Source: Pedobacter sp. MC2016-24 (GTDB lineage Bacteria > Bacteroidota > Bacteroidia > Sphingobacteriales > Sphingobacteriaceae). From it: DNA of 64,000 bases. The stretch spans positions 1 to 64,000 of the forward strand of contig NZ_JADFBX010000011.1 in the NCBI RefSeq assembly GCF_015223055.1. The letters run 5' to 3'. Positions within the stretch are counted from its first letter, which is position 1. Each line of letters opens with the position of its first letter. Both the position numbers and the translations under genes were made by a program. Of the stretch, positions 55,640 through 63,816 are shown one piece after another. The notes below the pieces were generated by a model. The model saw only the letters and a program-made list of their open reading frames with translations, was not told the origin of the DNA and made no database searches.

Positions 55640-56758
55640 TTATATACCTAAATAAGGATTTTCCCAACCTGAAGAAAGCTCCTGGAGCGAATCGCTTAAA
55701 GCTTGATCGTCGATGGCCACAGTTTCCAGCCTGCGGATCACCGCTCTTCTCATGTGCTTTCTATTTCCGGTGTGGGTATTTTTCACCAGGTAAACCTGGT
55801 TGTCCTCGCCCGGTTTTTGTGAGTTGATGTGCAGAACGCCACGTTCAGAATCCACTTTCACCTGGTTCAGCGCCTCAACCCAATCTCCATCTTTTACTAT
55901 TTTTAAAGCATCGGCGAGTATCATTCCCGTCTCTTTACCCAATTGATAAAAAGTCTGATCCTGAAAAACCTCCCCGCTTTCTCCATTAGAAAGCAGCGCA
56001 GTACTGCTCAATGCCGTATAGATTTCCAGCTCATGATCCTTAGCATCAAAATTCTGAAGCAGAAAAGGCAAGGCCAGGAGCGGAATATTTTTAGCATCAG
56101 CATTTGTATAGGCTTCCTGGAAAGCCGTAGCTTCTTCTCCGCAAAACGCACTAAAAATAAAATCCGGCTGAAACAATTCAACATGCTCAAATACAGTTTT
56201 GGGATCAGCAGTTTTTGCGCCCGGTGTAATTTGTGCAATGGAAAAAGACAGGTTGCTTTCCGCACTCGCCGCCTGCATACCCAGCCTCAGCATATTGTTA
56301 AAGGAATACCCCGCGTCATATACACTGCCCACAAACATCCCTTTATTTCCAAATGTCTTAACCGCCCAGTAACCAAGCGACCAGATCTGCTGCCAGGTAT
56401 GGGTAGAATTGATAAAAATATAAGGGTTAAACCATTCCGGATTGGGTGTATGTTCCCCAATATTATTCATGATGAATGGCTTTTTATAGCGTTCAAATTT
56501 AGGTGCTACCGCCATGCCGGTCATATTCGAAACTATCCCCGTAACTACATCTGCATGGTAATAAGAAAAGAGCTTATCGATGGATTCTTCCACCCTCAAT
56601 CTGCTGCCCTGACCGATAAATTCTGGAATGAACTCCACTTCCCAGCAGTCCTGATCAACCTGGTCTTTTAATGCCTGCTTCAATCCCTGTTCAAAATCTC
56701 TGGACATCGGAACAATGGTAGATACAGGCAACAATAAACCGATGGTTAATTTATTCAT
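55640..56758 (-). CDS. Cytoplasmic AmiC-like (type I periplasmic-binding fold) protein
   Basis: About 372 residues from the Met at 56758; the 12 codons before it do not fit a signal. The first strand LTIGLLLPVSTI begins right at the N-terminus, as in cytosolic AmiC-type sensors, not in secreted binding proteins. Typical parts are VSNMTGMAVAPKFERYKKP, NNIGEHTPN and the hinge GSVYDAGYSFNNML (in parts), matching branched-chain amino-acid or amide-binding proteins. First gene of the collar operon. It probably senses a small ligand and controls something else; a transporter is not adjacent. Confidence 0.78.
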   Translation of the reverse strand: MNKLTIGLLLPVSTIVPMSRDFEQGLKQALKDQVDQDCWEVEFIPEFIGQGSRLRVEESIDKLFSYYHADVVTGIVSNMTGMAVAPKFERYKKPFIMNNIGEHTPNPEWFNPYIFINSTHTWQQIWSLGYWAVKTFGNKGMFVGSVYDAGYSFNNMLRLGMQAASAESNLSFSIAQITPGAKTADPKTVFEHVELFQPDFIFSAFCGEEATAFQEAYTNADAKNIPLLALPFLLQNFDAKDHELEIYTALSSTALLSNGESGEVFQDQTFYQLGKETGMILADALKIVKDGDWVEALNQVKVDSERGVLHINSQKPGEDNQVYLVKNTHTGNRKHMRRAVIRRLETVAIDDQALSDSLQELSSGWENPYLGI

Positions 56759-56984
56759 GATAAGCGCTATTTTACTCGTTAATTTTATCTTCATAAGAAC
56801 AGCAAATTACCAGATTGTAATTCGCCTCCCGATAAAGACATTGTAAATCACTTACGTAGTTTACAATACGATTATAAATGTAATGAAACATTATACCTAA
56901 TTCCAAATATTTTTTCATTAAAAACATATAAACCCTGTTTTTTTTTATTTTTTTTTCAATTAAAATATAATATTCATAAAATTT

Positions 56985-56998
56985 GTTCGTTAACGAAC
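56985..56998. promoter_or_regulatory. Perfect 14-bp palindrome GTTCGTTAACGAAC
   Basis: It lies in the 274-base divergent region between the AmiC-like gene and the metallophosphatase-like gene, 35 bases before the latter. The surrounding DNA is very AT-rich with long T runs. Symmetry and position suggest an operator for the divergent pair. Confidence 0.55.
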
Positions 56999-57032
56999 TT
57001 TTCTTTATTATTACTTCATTAAATTATTTTTT

Positions 57033-57986
57033 ATGACCCAGGCCAGACGATCTTTTCTAAGAAAATCAAGTATCCTAACCAGTGCAGCTTTGTTTAGCAG
57101 TCATTTGGACGCATTAGCTGGTATTACTAAAAAAATCAATACGCTCAACAGCGAGCGCATGACCATCTTTCATACCAACGATCTGAATGGTACGATTGAA
57201 AGCAATACCAATAGCTTAGGCGGAATTAAAAACATTGCTGAATTGATTAAAATGCAGCAGGTATCTGGTTTAACTGTAGATGCAGGGAATTTCCTGGCAC
57301 AGGATGGATCCCAGAACCTCCAGGAAAGGACCATATATTTAATGAATAAAATCGGCTATCACGCCGTAACACCAGGTGCAAATGAACTGGCGATGGGCCA
57401 GGAAGCTTTTGCGAAAATGGTTTCGCAAATGGATTTCCCCCTGGTTAATTGCAATTATACCTTCAGCCATACCGGATTATCTTCCAGCGTAAAACCTTAT
57501 ATCGTACTTAAAAATAAAAATTTAAAGATTGGCATAACCGGCGTGGGTCGTTCCTTAGCTATACCCGGTATTGACTTTGAAAATCCTTACCAGGCAGCCA
57601 ACCGCACCGCCAATCACCTTAAAAACAACCTGAACTGTGATTTTGTGATCTGTTTATCTCATTTGGGATTTGAAACAGATGGATATAGCAATAAAGGACT
57701 GGCAGAAGCATCTGAACAAATTGATTTTATCGCTGGCGGCCACAACAACAAAGTGTTGAGCGGGGCGATGATCTTAAGAAACAAAAACAAACATGATGTT
57801 GCGTTAAGTCAGACTGGTCAGCATGGCATGATTTTAGGCAAAACAACCTTTGGTTTTGATGCAGCTAACCGTAAAAATGATTTCCATCACAAATACCTTA
57901 TTCCAGGTTTAACCCATAGGGAGCAAGCTACAGATGCACATTTAGTACTCGGAAAATTAGCCGCAGCCCAAAAGCGCAACAGCTAA
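57033..57986 (+). CDS. Tat-exported 5'-nucleotidase-like protein, metal site degenerate
   Basis: A 317-residue protein with a twin-arginine signal (RRSFLRK, 5-11). The fold of calcineurin-like 5'-nucleotidases is recognisable in FHTNDLNG (47-53), TVDAGN (81-86), GANE (115-118), LSHLG (209-212) and GGHNNK (235-240). At several positions the usual metal ligands are changed: His52 of D-x-H is Asn, the Asp of the second motif is Asn86, and the Asn-His pair is Ala-Asn (116-117). The first Asp and two later His remain. It looks like a binding protein rather than a nucleotidase. It is divergent from the collar operon. Confidence 0.78.
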   Translation: MTQARRSFLRKSSILTSAALFSSHLDALAGITKKINTLNSERMTIFHTNDLNGTIESNTNSLGGIKNIAELIKMQQVSGLTVDAGNFLAQDGSQNLQERTIYLMNKIGYHAVTPGANELAMGQEAFAKMVSQMDFPLVNCNYTFSHTGLSSSVKPYIVLKNKNLKIGITGVGRSLAIPGIDFENPYQAANRTANHLKNNLNCDFVICLSHLGFETDGYSNKGLAEASEQIDFIAGGHNNKVLSGAMILRNKNKHDVALSQTGQHGMILGKTTFGFDAANRKNDFHHKYLIPGLTHREQATDAHLVLGKLAAAQKRNS

Positions 57987-58007
57987 GTAAAAACAGATAG
58001 CAGGTGT

Positions 58008-58955
58008 TTACAATTTTGAAAAGCTAAGGTATTGTACAAACCTTGGCAGTACAGAATGGTTTGCACTTGCCGCATGCGGAAGGGTATTGCGCCAGACAAT
58101 GATATCCCCCTTTTTTCCCGGAACAGGCACAGCTTTCATCTGATTTCGCATCGCATTGTGCGCCTCATCCAATGTGGAGTAAGGCCTGATCCATTTGTCA
58201 AATTCCAGATGCACACCCGGCACCAGCGTTAATGGCCCACGGTCTGCAGGAACATCATCCAGGTAAATCAAGCCTTGTATATAATAGCCCAGAGGCTTGC
58301 TGATGTCTATATCCCAATGAAGTGCTCCGCTGCTAAATTTCCAGTTTTCGGTAACCGGCGGATTAAAGCTAACCTTTTCGGTATTGGCAATGATATCCCG
58401 GCTGCCATAAAGCTCAGAAAATAACTGATAAACATGCGGATGTTTCCTGATGGCTTCCAGGCTCGCATCCTGATAAACCTGCAGCATCAGCCCATGCCAG
58501 TCCGCATGAGACCTGTACCAGGTATCCGGATCTGACAAACTAACGTCCATATGTTTACAGATCATCGCTTTCACATCCTCACAAAGTGACGGCTCAATGA
58601 GGCCACTGACCTTCAAGTATCCGTGTTCCTCCCAGAATTGCAATTGTTCCTGATGAAGCACCTTCTGCTCAGGCCTAATTTCCGGACGCTCCTCCCGGTT
58701 TAACCATTCCTTAAACTGATCTCCGGCTTGTGCTAAAAAATCAAGCCCCTTAAGCTCAGCCAGCCAGGTATTGAAATGCTCAAAATTTTCGCATTCCGCA
58801 TACAGGAAAAAATAGGTCTCGTACTTCCCCAACCCGTAAGTACATAGGAAAATATCCTCAAGCACATCAAAATTCGGATACCGGGGCGTAAGTTCCCGAC
58901 GTTTTTTAGCCTGATGGATCTCGTAAAAAACCTGTAGAAAAGCGTTTGATTTCAT
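58008..58955 (-). CDS. Phytanoyl-CoA dioxygenase-like 2-oxoglutarate oxygenase
   Basis: A 315-residue non-haem Fe(II)/2-oxoglutarate enzyme. The facial triad is visible as HWD (213-215) with H294 in TLPHAASAN; R305 after it would bind 2-oxoglutarate. Residues 1-95 are an additional helical N-terminus. FWEEHGYLKVSGLI opens the fold as in PhyH-type enzymes, which hydroxylate alkyl chains, amino acids or natural products. It is convergent with the metallophosphatase-like gene and divergent from the HExxH gene. Substrate unknown. Confidence 0.88.
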   Translation of the reverse strand: MKSNAFLQVFYEIHQAKKRRELTPRYPNFDVLEDIFLCTYGLGKYETYFFLYAECENFEHFNTWLAELKGLDFLAQAGDQFKEWLNREERPEIRPEQKVLHQEQLQFWEEHGYLKVSGLIEPSLCEDVKAMICKHMDVSLSDPDTWYRSHADWHGLMLQVYQDASLEAIRKHPHVYQLFSELYGSRDIIANTEKVSFNPPVTENWKFSSGALHWDIDISKPLGYYIQGLIYLDDVPADRGPLTLVPGVHLEFDKWIRPYSTLDEAHNAMRNQMKAVPVPGKKGDIIVWRNTLPHAASANHSVLPRFVQYLSFSKL

Positions 58956-59041
58956 TTGCGGGGGTAAATCTTTTTTAAAAACCGAATATTGATTTAAATC
59001 TAACTATATTTAGTTTATAAACCTTTACAATTAAATTTGAA

Positions 59042-59563
59042 TTGCAAGCTACATCAATCCCCAAAGAAAAGGAAAGGCTAATTGAGCTTTTGGTTAATTT
59101 TTTAGAAGAAATCGGATTAAGCATCACCTGTGCTACTGAAGAAGAGCCCGGATTTCTACCCGGGATACACATTAAAAATGGTGGATTGAGTATTGATCCT
59201 GAACAAGTATTGTATCCAGGTGACATTTTACATGAGGCCGGACACCTGGCCGCGGTCCCTCCTCAGATCAGAGCTGAGTTAAACGGCAAATTGCCGGATA
59301 TCGATATGCACCGTGGCGCGGAGTTGATGACCCTGGCCTGGAGTTATGCTGCAGCCCTGTATTTAAAAATCCCCCCGACTGTTGTTTTTCATGAACAGGG
59401 CTATAAAGGTGGCAGCCAAAATCTGATTGATAATTTTGAAAATGGCCGGGCTATCGGGCTGCCCATGTTGCAGTATTGTGAAATGGCCTATGACGAAAAA
59501 AACGCCCAACGTCTGGGTGTCCAGCCTTTTCCTCACATGGTAAACTGGCTTCGTTTAAAATAG
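59042..59563 (+). CDS. Small HExxH metallopeptidase-like protein
   Basis: A 173-residue protein, apparently starting at TTG (59042); no ATG precedes in frame after the stop at 59018-59020. The zinc motif HEAGH is at 64-68 in YPGDILHEAGHLA, and the helix AELMTLAWSYAAALYL (93 onward) could supply the third ligand E94. No signal peptide. It resembles small uncharacterised proteins with a lone gluzincin-like helix. It lies between two oxygenase genes of the cluster; peptidase activity is inference from the motif alone. Confidence 0.72.
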   Translation: MQATSIPKEKERLIELLVNFLEEIGLSITCATEEEPGFLPGIHIKNGGLSIDPEQVLYPGDILHEAGHLAAVPPQIRAELNGKLPDIDMHRGAELMTLAWSYAAALYLKIPPTVVFHEQGYKGGSQNLIDNFENGRAIGLPMLQYCEMAYDEKNAQRLGVQPFPHMVNWLRLK

Positions 59564-59585
59564 CTCTCGACTTAATATCAACGCT

Positions 59586-60278
59586 TTAAACCTGCCCGCT
59601 CTTCATTTTGGCAATCAGCGCCCTGGCCACATCATTGTCCATTCTTTCCAGTTCCTCAATAACCAGCTTCCGGGTTACTTCAGCCTGTGCTTTTTCGATC
59701 GGATCTGCCTCAAACTGATAACCATTCTGACCAAAAAAATCATCTGTCCATTCATTCCTGAGGCAGTCCATAATTAAATGCACCCTGTTGCAGTCCCCAT
59801 TATTTTCAATATGATGCGTCTTACCGAAATCCATATACCAGCAAGATCCTTCTTCCAGAAACAATTCTATGCCATCAACGGTAAATTTCACCGCTTTATT
59901 TGTCATGATCGGGATGTGAATCCTAAAGCTTCCATCCTGATAAGAACACCCCATGTCTTTATGCGGCTTGATGAAGCTACCCGGAGAAAGCGCCAGTAAA
60001 CGCACCGATTCTTTTTTACACTTCCAGGAATCGACAATCGATTTGATGTAATCCAGCTCAGCCATCAAAGGGGTATCCACATAAGTAATATCTCCGGAAT
60101 GCGCAAAAATATCCTCCGTGCGGCCACTTGCCGAGCGCAGGGAAATACTTCTCCAATCGCCCTCAAAGTCAAAATTATTAAAATGCAACGGCCATTTTTT
60201 ATTCAGGCTATGGTTCAGTTCCTGCTGAAGTTGCTGCACATCATAAGTCAGCGCAAATTTTAAATGTGATGAAGCCAT
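59586..60278 (-). CDS. Aspartyl/asparaginyl beta-hydroxylase-type oxygenase
   Basis: A 230-residue Fe(II)/2-oxoglutarate oxygenase of the AspH/LpxO type. H106 in FIKPHKDMG and H167 in NRVHLIMD are the iron-binding histidines of the usual H-x-(n)-H pair; the fold lacks a carboxylate ligand, as is usual in this family. The RIHIPI strand and the WYMDFGKTHHIENN run (in parts) are typical. Enzymes of the family hydroxylate Asp/Asn side chains or free peptides. It ends the sulfotransferase operon, one base after the APS-kinase-like gene. Confidence 0.88.
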   Translation of the reverse strand: MASSHLKFALTYDVQQLQQELNHSLNKKWPLHFNNFDFEGDWRSISLRSASGRTEDIFAHSGDITYVDTPLMAELDYIKSIVDSWKCKKESVRLLALSPGSFIKPHKDMGCSYQDGSFRIHIPIMTNKAVKFTVDGIELFLEEGSCWYMDFGKTHHIENNGDCNRVHLIMDCLRNEWTDDFFGQNGYQFEADPIEKAQAEVTRKLVIEELERMDNDVARALIAKMKSGQV

Positions 60279-60279
60279 A

Positions 60280-60816
60280 TTATAAATGTAACATTAATTC
60301 GCCAACCATAAAGTCAGCAGCAACACGCAAACCTTCTTCAGTACTCAACAAGTCGGTACAGACCACCAGATCTGCAGCAACAGGAGTTTCAAAAACATCG
60401 TTCAAGCCAGTAAGGTTATAAATTTTATCCGGATGACCATCCGGGAGCAATGCTTTTTGATAAAGCCCTTTGGTATCTCTGTTGATCAGCACGCCTATAT
60501 CACATTTTATCCAAACCAGCTTGGCATTACATGTCAACCTGAGCATTTCCCGCCCCTCCAGATAGGGATTGATCACTGCAATCAAGATAAAGTCAAACTC
60601 CTCACGCAGAGATATTGCATACCTACCCAATCTGCTTACATTTTCGATCCGGTCTGCCCTGCTAAAACCCAGGTCCTTACATAGCGTCTGCCTGTACACG
60701 TCTCCGTCAATAATTTTCACCCGATATCCTTTGCCCTGCAATTCATCAGACAAAGCATTGGCCAGCGTTGTTTTTCCTGCTCCCGAGAGGCCACAAAATT
60801 GAAAGATCAGTCCCAT
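60280..60816 (-). CDS. Adenylyl-sulfate (APS) kinase-like enzyme
   Basis: A 178-residue P-loop protein of the CysC type, which phosphorylates APS to PAPS. Walker A GLSGAGKTT is at 9-17; DGDVYRQTLCKDLGFS and the ARVNPYLEGRE-type later segment (here VINPYLEGRE) are diagnostic. No ATP sulfurylase lies alongside, so APS must come from elsewhere. It sits between the sulfotransferase (5 bases upstream) and the beta-hydroxylase (1 base downstream). It gives the adjacent sulfotransferase its donor. Some members act on other phosphate groups, so the assignment is by context and fold. Confidence 0.86.
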   Translation of the reverse strand: MGLIFQFCGLSGAGKTTLANALSDELQGKGYRVKIIDGDVYRQTLCKDLGFSRADRIENVSRLGRYAISLREEFDFILIAVINPYLEGREMLRLTCNAKLVWIKCDIGVLINRDTKGLYQKALLPDGHPDKIYNLTGLNDVFETPVAADLVVCTDLLSTEEGLRVAADFMVGELMLHL

Positions 60817-60821
60817 AAAAG

Positions 60822-61763
60822 TTAAAAAGCGTTAATGAATTGCTGATAAGCACCCTGGCAGGCTTTTGAAGAAAGATCTGGCAGCTCCGGCTCGGTTTCA
60901 AAATCAAGACCAACTGATTTGCTGTGAAATTTTAACCGTTCATACATTTTTTCTTCCAGTTCAATTCCTGTAAATTCAGCAAAAGATTCCAGCATTTCCC
61001 TGCCCCCTTTGCTGTAATCAAAAAAACGGTTAAATCTGCAATCGAGCGCTAAAATAACCTGTAATTCCTGGTAGTAATGTTTCAACACATCAGAGCCAAA
61101 AGAACTGAAGTCCCCTTTAAATTCAGGTAATTTACCCATTTTCAGCAGCAATGGATTCACCATACCAGGGATCATGTGAATACCCCTTATTTTTGCATGG
61201 GAAGCCAAAATTTCACCCGGTCGACGGGTTAAAAAGAAAAAAGGAACTTCGGGGAACCAGGCCCGAAGCACTGTATAAAAATGAATGTGCCAGCTGTCGA
61301 GCTTAACAATATAAGTCGACTCCCGTCCTGTCCGGATTTGTCCCATCCAACTTAGTGCAGCTTTAAACCAATCTTCACGCTGTGCATTGTCAATACTGGG
61401 ATCATGCTCCGTACATCTTAAAATTTCATCCAGCAAAGGTGCCTCCGCAATGCTGATACAGGATTCGGATTCCGCAAATGCCTGACTTAATAAAGTAGAC
61501 CCGCATCTTGAAACGTGAAAAACAAATGCACTGGGATGGAGCGCTGTGACGTGATCCGTCACAGCCTCCAGCAATGCCGGACCGCTGCAACTCTCAAATC
61601 TGGACACTCTTTTTTGTATCGACCTGCAATAGTTTATCGTATCGTCAAAAAAGGGCTCAGTGATTCTTTTTCCACCAAGGTGTAGCCATTTTAATAACCA
61701 GCCCTCCCGGTTCTTTTCTAAACGAAACGGAATCCAATTGGCTAAAGGGGATAATTTGTTCAT
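60822..61763 (-). CDS. PAPS-dependent sulfotransferase
   Basis: A 313-residue enzyme. The 5'-phosphosulfate-binding loop is HVSRCGSTLLSQ (83-94), the usual sulfotransferase-family form, and the 3'-phosphate-binding region is FFLTRRPGEILASH at about 177-190. Residues 115-120 (AEAP) fit the catalytic region. No signal peptide, so transfer occurs in the cytoplasm. It is the first gene of a three-gene operon with the APS-kinase-like and hydroxylase genes. Acceptor unknown; a hydroxyl made by one of the neighbouring oxygenases is a natural candidate. Confidence 0.88.
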   Translation of the reverse strand: MNKLSPLANWIPFRLEKNREGWLLKWLHLGGKRITEPFFDDTINYCRSIQKRVSRFESCSGPALLEAVTDHVTALHPSAFVFHVSRCGSTLLSQAFAESESCISIAEAPLLDEILRCTEHDPSIDNAQREDWFKAALSWMGQIRTGRESTYIVKLDSWHIHFYTVLRAWFPEVPFFFLTRRPGEILASHAKIRGIHMIPGMVNPLLLKMGKLPEFKGDFSSFGSDVLKHYYQELQVILALDCRFNRFFDYSKGGREMLESFAEFTGIELEEKMYERLKFHSKSVGLDFETEPELPDLSSKACQGAYQQFINAF

Positions 61764-62128
61764 AAGGCTATACCTGATACTTCTAAAGTAGTGATTTTAG
61801 TTAATTCTACACCATACCGCAGATCGTTCAAGCAAAAAAAACACTTAAAACACTAAAATTCAACACCATAAACTTTAAACTCAGCAGAAATTTTCGTAAC
61901 TTAATGATTCAGAATAAAACAATCAGAATCCTGATGTGCGCAGTGTAGTCATAGGGATCTGGTTCGGCCTGAGTCCACGGTGAGTCCACAGTGAGTCCAC
62001 GGTGAGTCCACGTTTTTTCAGGAAATACGTGGACTCACGCTGGATTAAGAATGCTCAGACGGTGTATTCATTCCGAACCATTCCCCTACTTTGACAAAAG
62101 CACATGGGTTTCTTAAAACTTAAAAAAA
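61764..62128. other. Intergenic stretch of 365 bases between divergent genes
   Basis: AT-rich from 61780 to 61920 with no exact -7 box, then a repeat cluster at 61970-62038. No gene is visible. Promoters for the sulfotransferase (minus) and for the next protein (plus) should both lie here. Confidence 0.55.
61970..62038 (+). repeat. Four 11-bp direct repeats plus one inverted copy
   Basis: TGAGTCCACGG, TGAGTCCACAG, TGAGTCCACGG and TGAGTCCACGT follow without a gap at 61970-62013. An inverted copy ACGTGGACTCAC lies at 62027-62038, so the last repeat and the inverted one form an 11-bp perfect stem with a 15-base loop. The 11-base period is close to one helical turn. It precedes the next gene by about 90 bases. 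Confidence 0.85.
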
Positions 62129-62935
62129 ATGGCAAAATTTGATGGAAAACATGTAAGGGGAGTTATCGGCAATTCAGTTGTCAAAACAGGGCCTAACGGC
62201 CAGATCATACAATCCAAACCGGAGAATGTCCGGCAAACTGTAAACACTAAAAAATCGGCCAGGTTATTTGGCCAGGCGAGTACGCTTTCCAAATACATAC
62301 GGACAAACCTTCGGCAAACTTATGATGAGAACGGCGACATGGGTATGATCAACCGGTTAACCACCTTAAACCGCGTACTGCTGGCACAATGCCTGCAAGC
62401 AGAAACACAAACATTCATTTTTACAGCCGATAGTTTCAGTAAACTGGCAGGTTTTGAATTCAATACCCGATCGCCACTGGCCAACAGTTTATGGGTGGAA
62501 CCAGAAATGAGCCTGCTCAACAACATGTTGCAGATCCGTTTACCGGCCATAGCAATCCCGCAGCAACTCAAATTCCCGGTAAATGCAAATCTATGCGACC
62601 TGGAACTGGAGGTGGCCATTTTTTCTTTACAGCCCTGCTACGGTAAAACGCCCTACCGGGCTACCATAGAAATTGCTAAAAATCAAACAGCTGTACCTGC
62701 ACAGTCCTGGGAACTGGAACTTCCTGAAGGTTGCCTTGCTGTTGCCGCCATAGGATTGAAATATTTCTCGCTATACAAGAACATCAAAAAGCCTTTAAAT
62801 TCGGAGAAGTTTCATCCTGCAGGAATTATTGATGCGATTTTCAAACCTGGACACTTCAACATACCACAACCAATAAAATCGGCCAACCGTGTCCAAGGTT
62901 CCGGATGGTCGGAGCTTGACAACCTTCAACTTTAA
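62129..62935 (+). CDS. Hypothetical protein, possibly DUF6266-like
   Basis: A 268-residue protein that starts MAKFDGKHVRGVIGNSVVK, similar in style to proteins of Pedobacter-type genomes annotated DUF6266 (a Gly-rich start and a Lys/Arg-rich next 40 residues). No signal peptide or catalytic motif is seen. Residues 115-195 have beta-strand character. The family tie is a low-confidence impression. It stands alone; the repeat cluster lies in its upstream region. Function unknown. Confidence 0.6.
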   Translation: MAKFDGKHVRGVIGNSVVKTGPNGQIIQSKPENVRQTVNTKKSARLFGQASTLSKYIRTNLRQTYDENGDMGMINRLTTLNRVLLAQCLQAETQTFIFTADSFSKLAGFEFNTRSPLANSLWVEPEMSLLNNMLQIRLPAIAIPQQLKFPVNANLCDLELEVAIFSLQPCYGKTPYRATIEIAKNQTAVPAQSWELELPEGCLAVAAIGLKYFSLYKNIKKPLNSEKFHPAGIIDAIFKPGHFNIPQPIKSANRVQGSGWSELDNLQL

Positions 62936-62954
62936 ATTTATGCTATTAAATATG

Positions 62955-62962
62955 TACTTTTG
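62955..62962 (+). promoter_or_regulatory. -7 box before thyA
   Basis: TACTTTTG matches TAnnTTTG, 59 bases before the thyA start codon. Confidence 0.5.
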
Positions 62963-63021
62963 TATGCAGTAAAACCGCTTAAAATATTCATCTTAACAGG
63001 TGACAAAAATTATATAGATCA

Positions 63022-63816
63022 ATGAAGCAATATTTAGACCTGATGCAGCATGTGCTGGATGAGGGGGCACAAAAGCATGACCGTACCGGTACCGGAACCA
63101 TCAGCGTTTTCGGTTACCAGATGCGTTTTAACCTGCAGGAAGGCTTTCCAATGGTGACCACCAAGAAGTTACACCTGAAATCGATCATCCATGAACTGAT
63201 CTGGTTTTTGAGTGGGGACACCAATATCAAATACCTGAAAGACAATGGCGTAAAAATATGGGACGAATGGGCAGATGCGGATGGCAACCTGGGTCCGGTT
63301 TACGGATCGCAATGGCGCTCCTGGCCAAAGCCTGATGGCGGGCACATCGACCAGATCAGCCAGATCATTGAAACCATCAAAAAGAATCCGGATTCACGAA
63401 GGATCATCGTCTCTGCATGGAATGTAGCTGAAATTGAAAATATGGCTTTACCGCCATGCCATGCCTTCTTCCAGTTTTATGTAGCTGACGGAAAACTGAG
63501 CTGCCAGCTGTACCAGCGCAGTGCCGATATCTTTTTAGGCGTACCCTTTAACATTGCTTCGTATGCCCTGCTGACCATGATGGTGGCCCAGGTTTGCGGA
63601 TTGCAATACGGCGATTTTATCCATACCCTTGGCGATGCCCATTTGTACAACAACCACATTGAACAGGCCAGGTTGCAATTGAGCAGGGATGCCAGGCCTT
63701 TACCGGTTATGGAAATCAACCCGGAGGTTAAAAACATCTTCGACTTCAAATTTGAAGATTTTACGTTGAAGAATTATGAACCGCATCCGCATATTAAAGG
63801 AGCTGTAGCTGTATGA
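63022..63816 (+). CDS. thyA: Thymidylate synthase
   Basis: A 264-residue ThyA, which makes dTMP from dUMP using methylenetetrahydrofolate. The catalytic Cys146 is in [14 protein letters not shown], and [25 protein letters not shown] and the C-terminal IKGAVAV end match the E. coli enzyme in length and order. It overlaps the next gene by 4 bases (ATGA), so the two are coupled; the second recycles the dihydrofolate this enzyme produces. Confidence 0.97.
   Translation: MKQYLDLMQHVLDEGAQKHDRTGTGTISVFGYQMRFNLQEGFPMVTTKKLHLKSIIHELIWFLSGDTNIKYLKDNGVKIWDEWADADGNLGPVYGSQWRSWPKPDGGHIDQISQIIETIKKNPDSRRIIVSAWNVAEIENMALPPCHAFFQFYVADGKLSCQLYQRSADIFLGVPFNIASYALLTMMVAQVCGLQYGDFIHTLGDAHLYNNHIEQARLQLSRDARPLPVMEINPEVKNIFDFKFEDFTLKNYEPHPHIKGAVAV

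Noticed and set aside
55943-56671. 242-codon plus-strand frame
   Set aside because: It lies wholly antisense to the AmiC-like gene, has no family features and no promoter.
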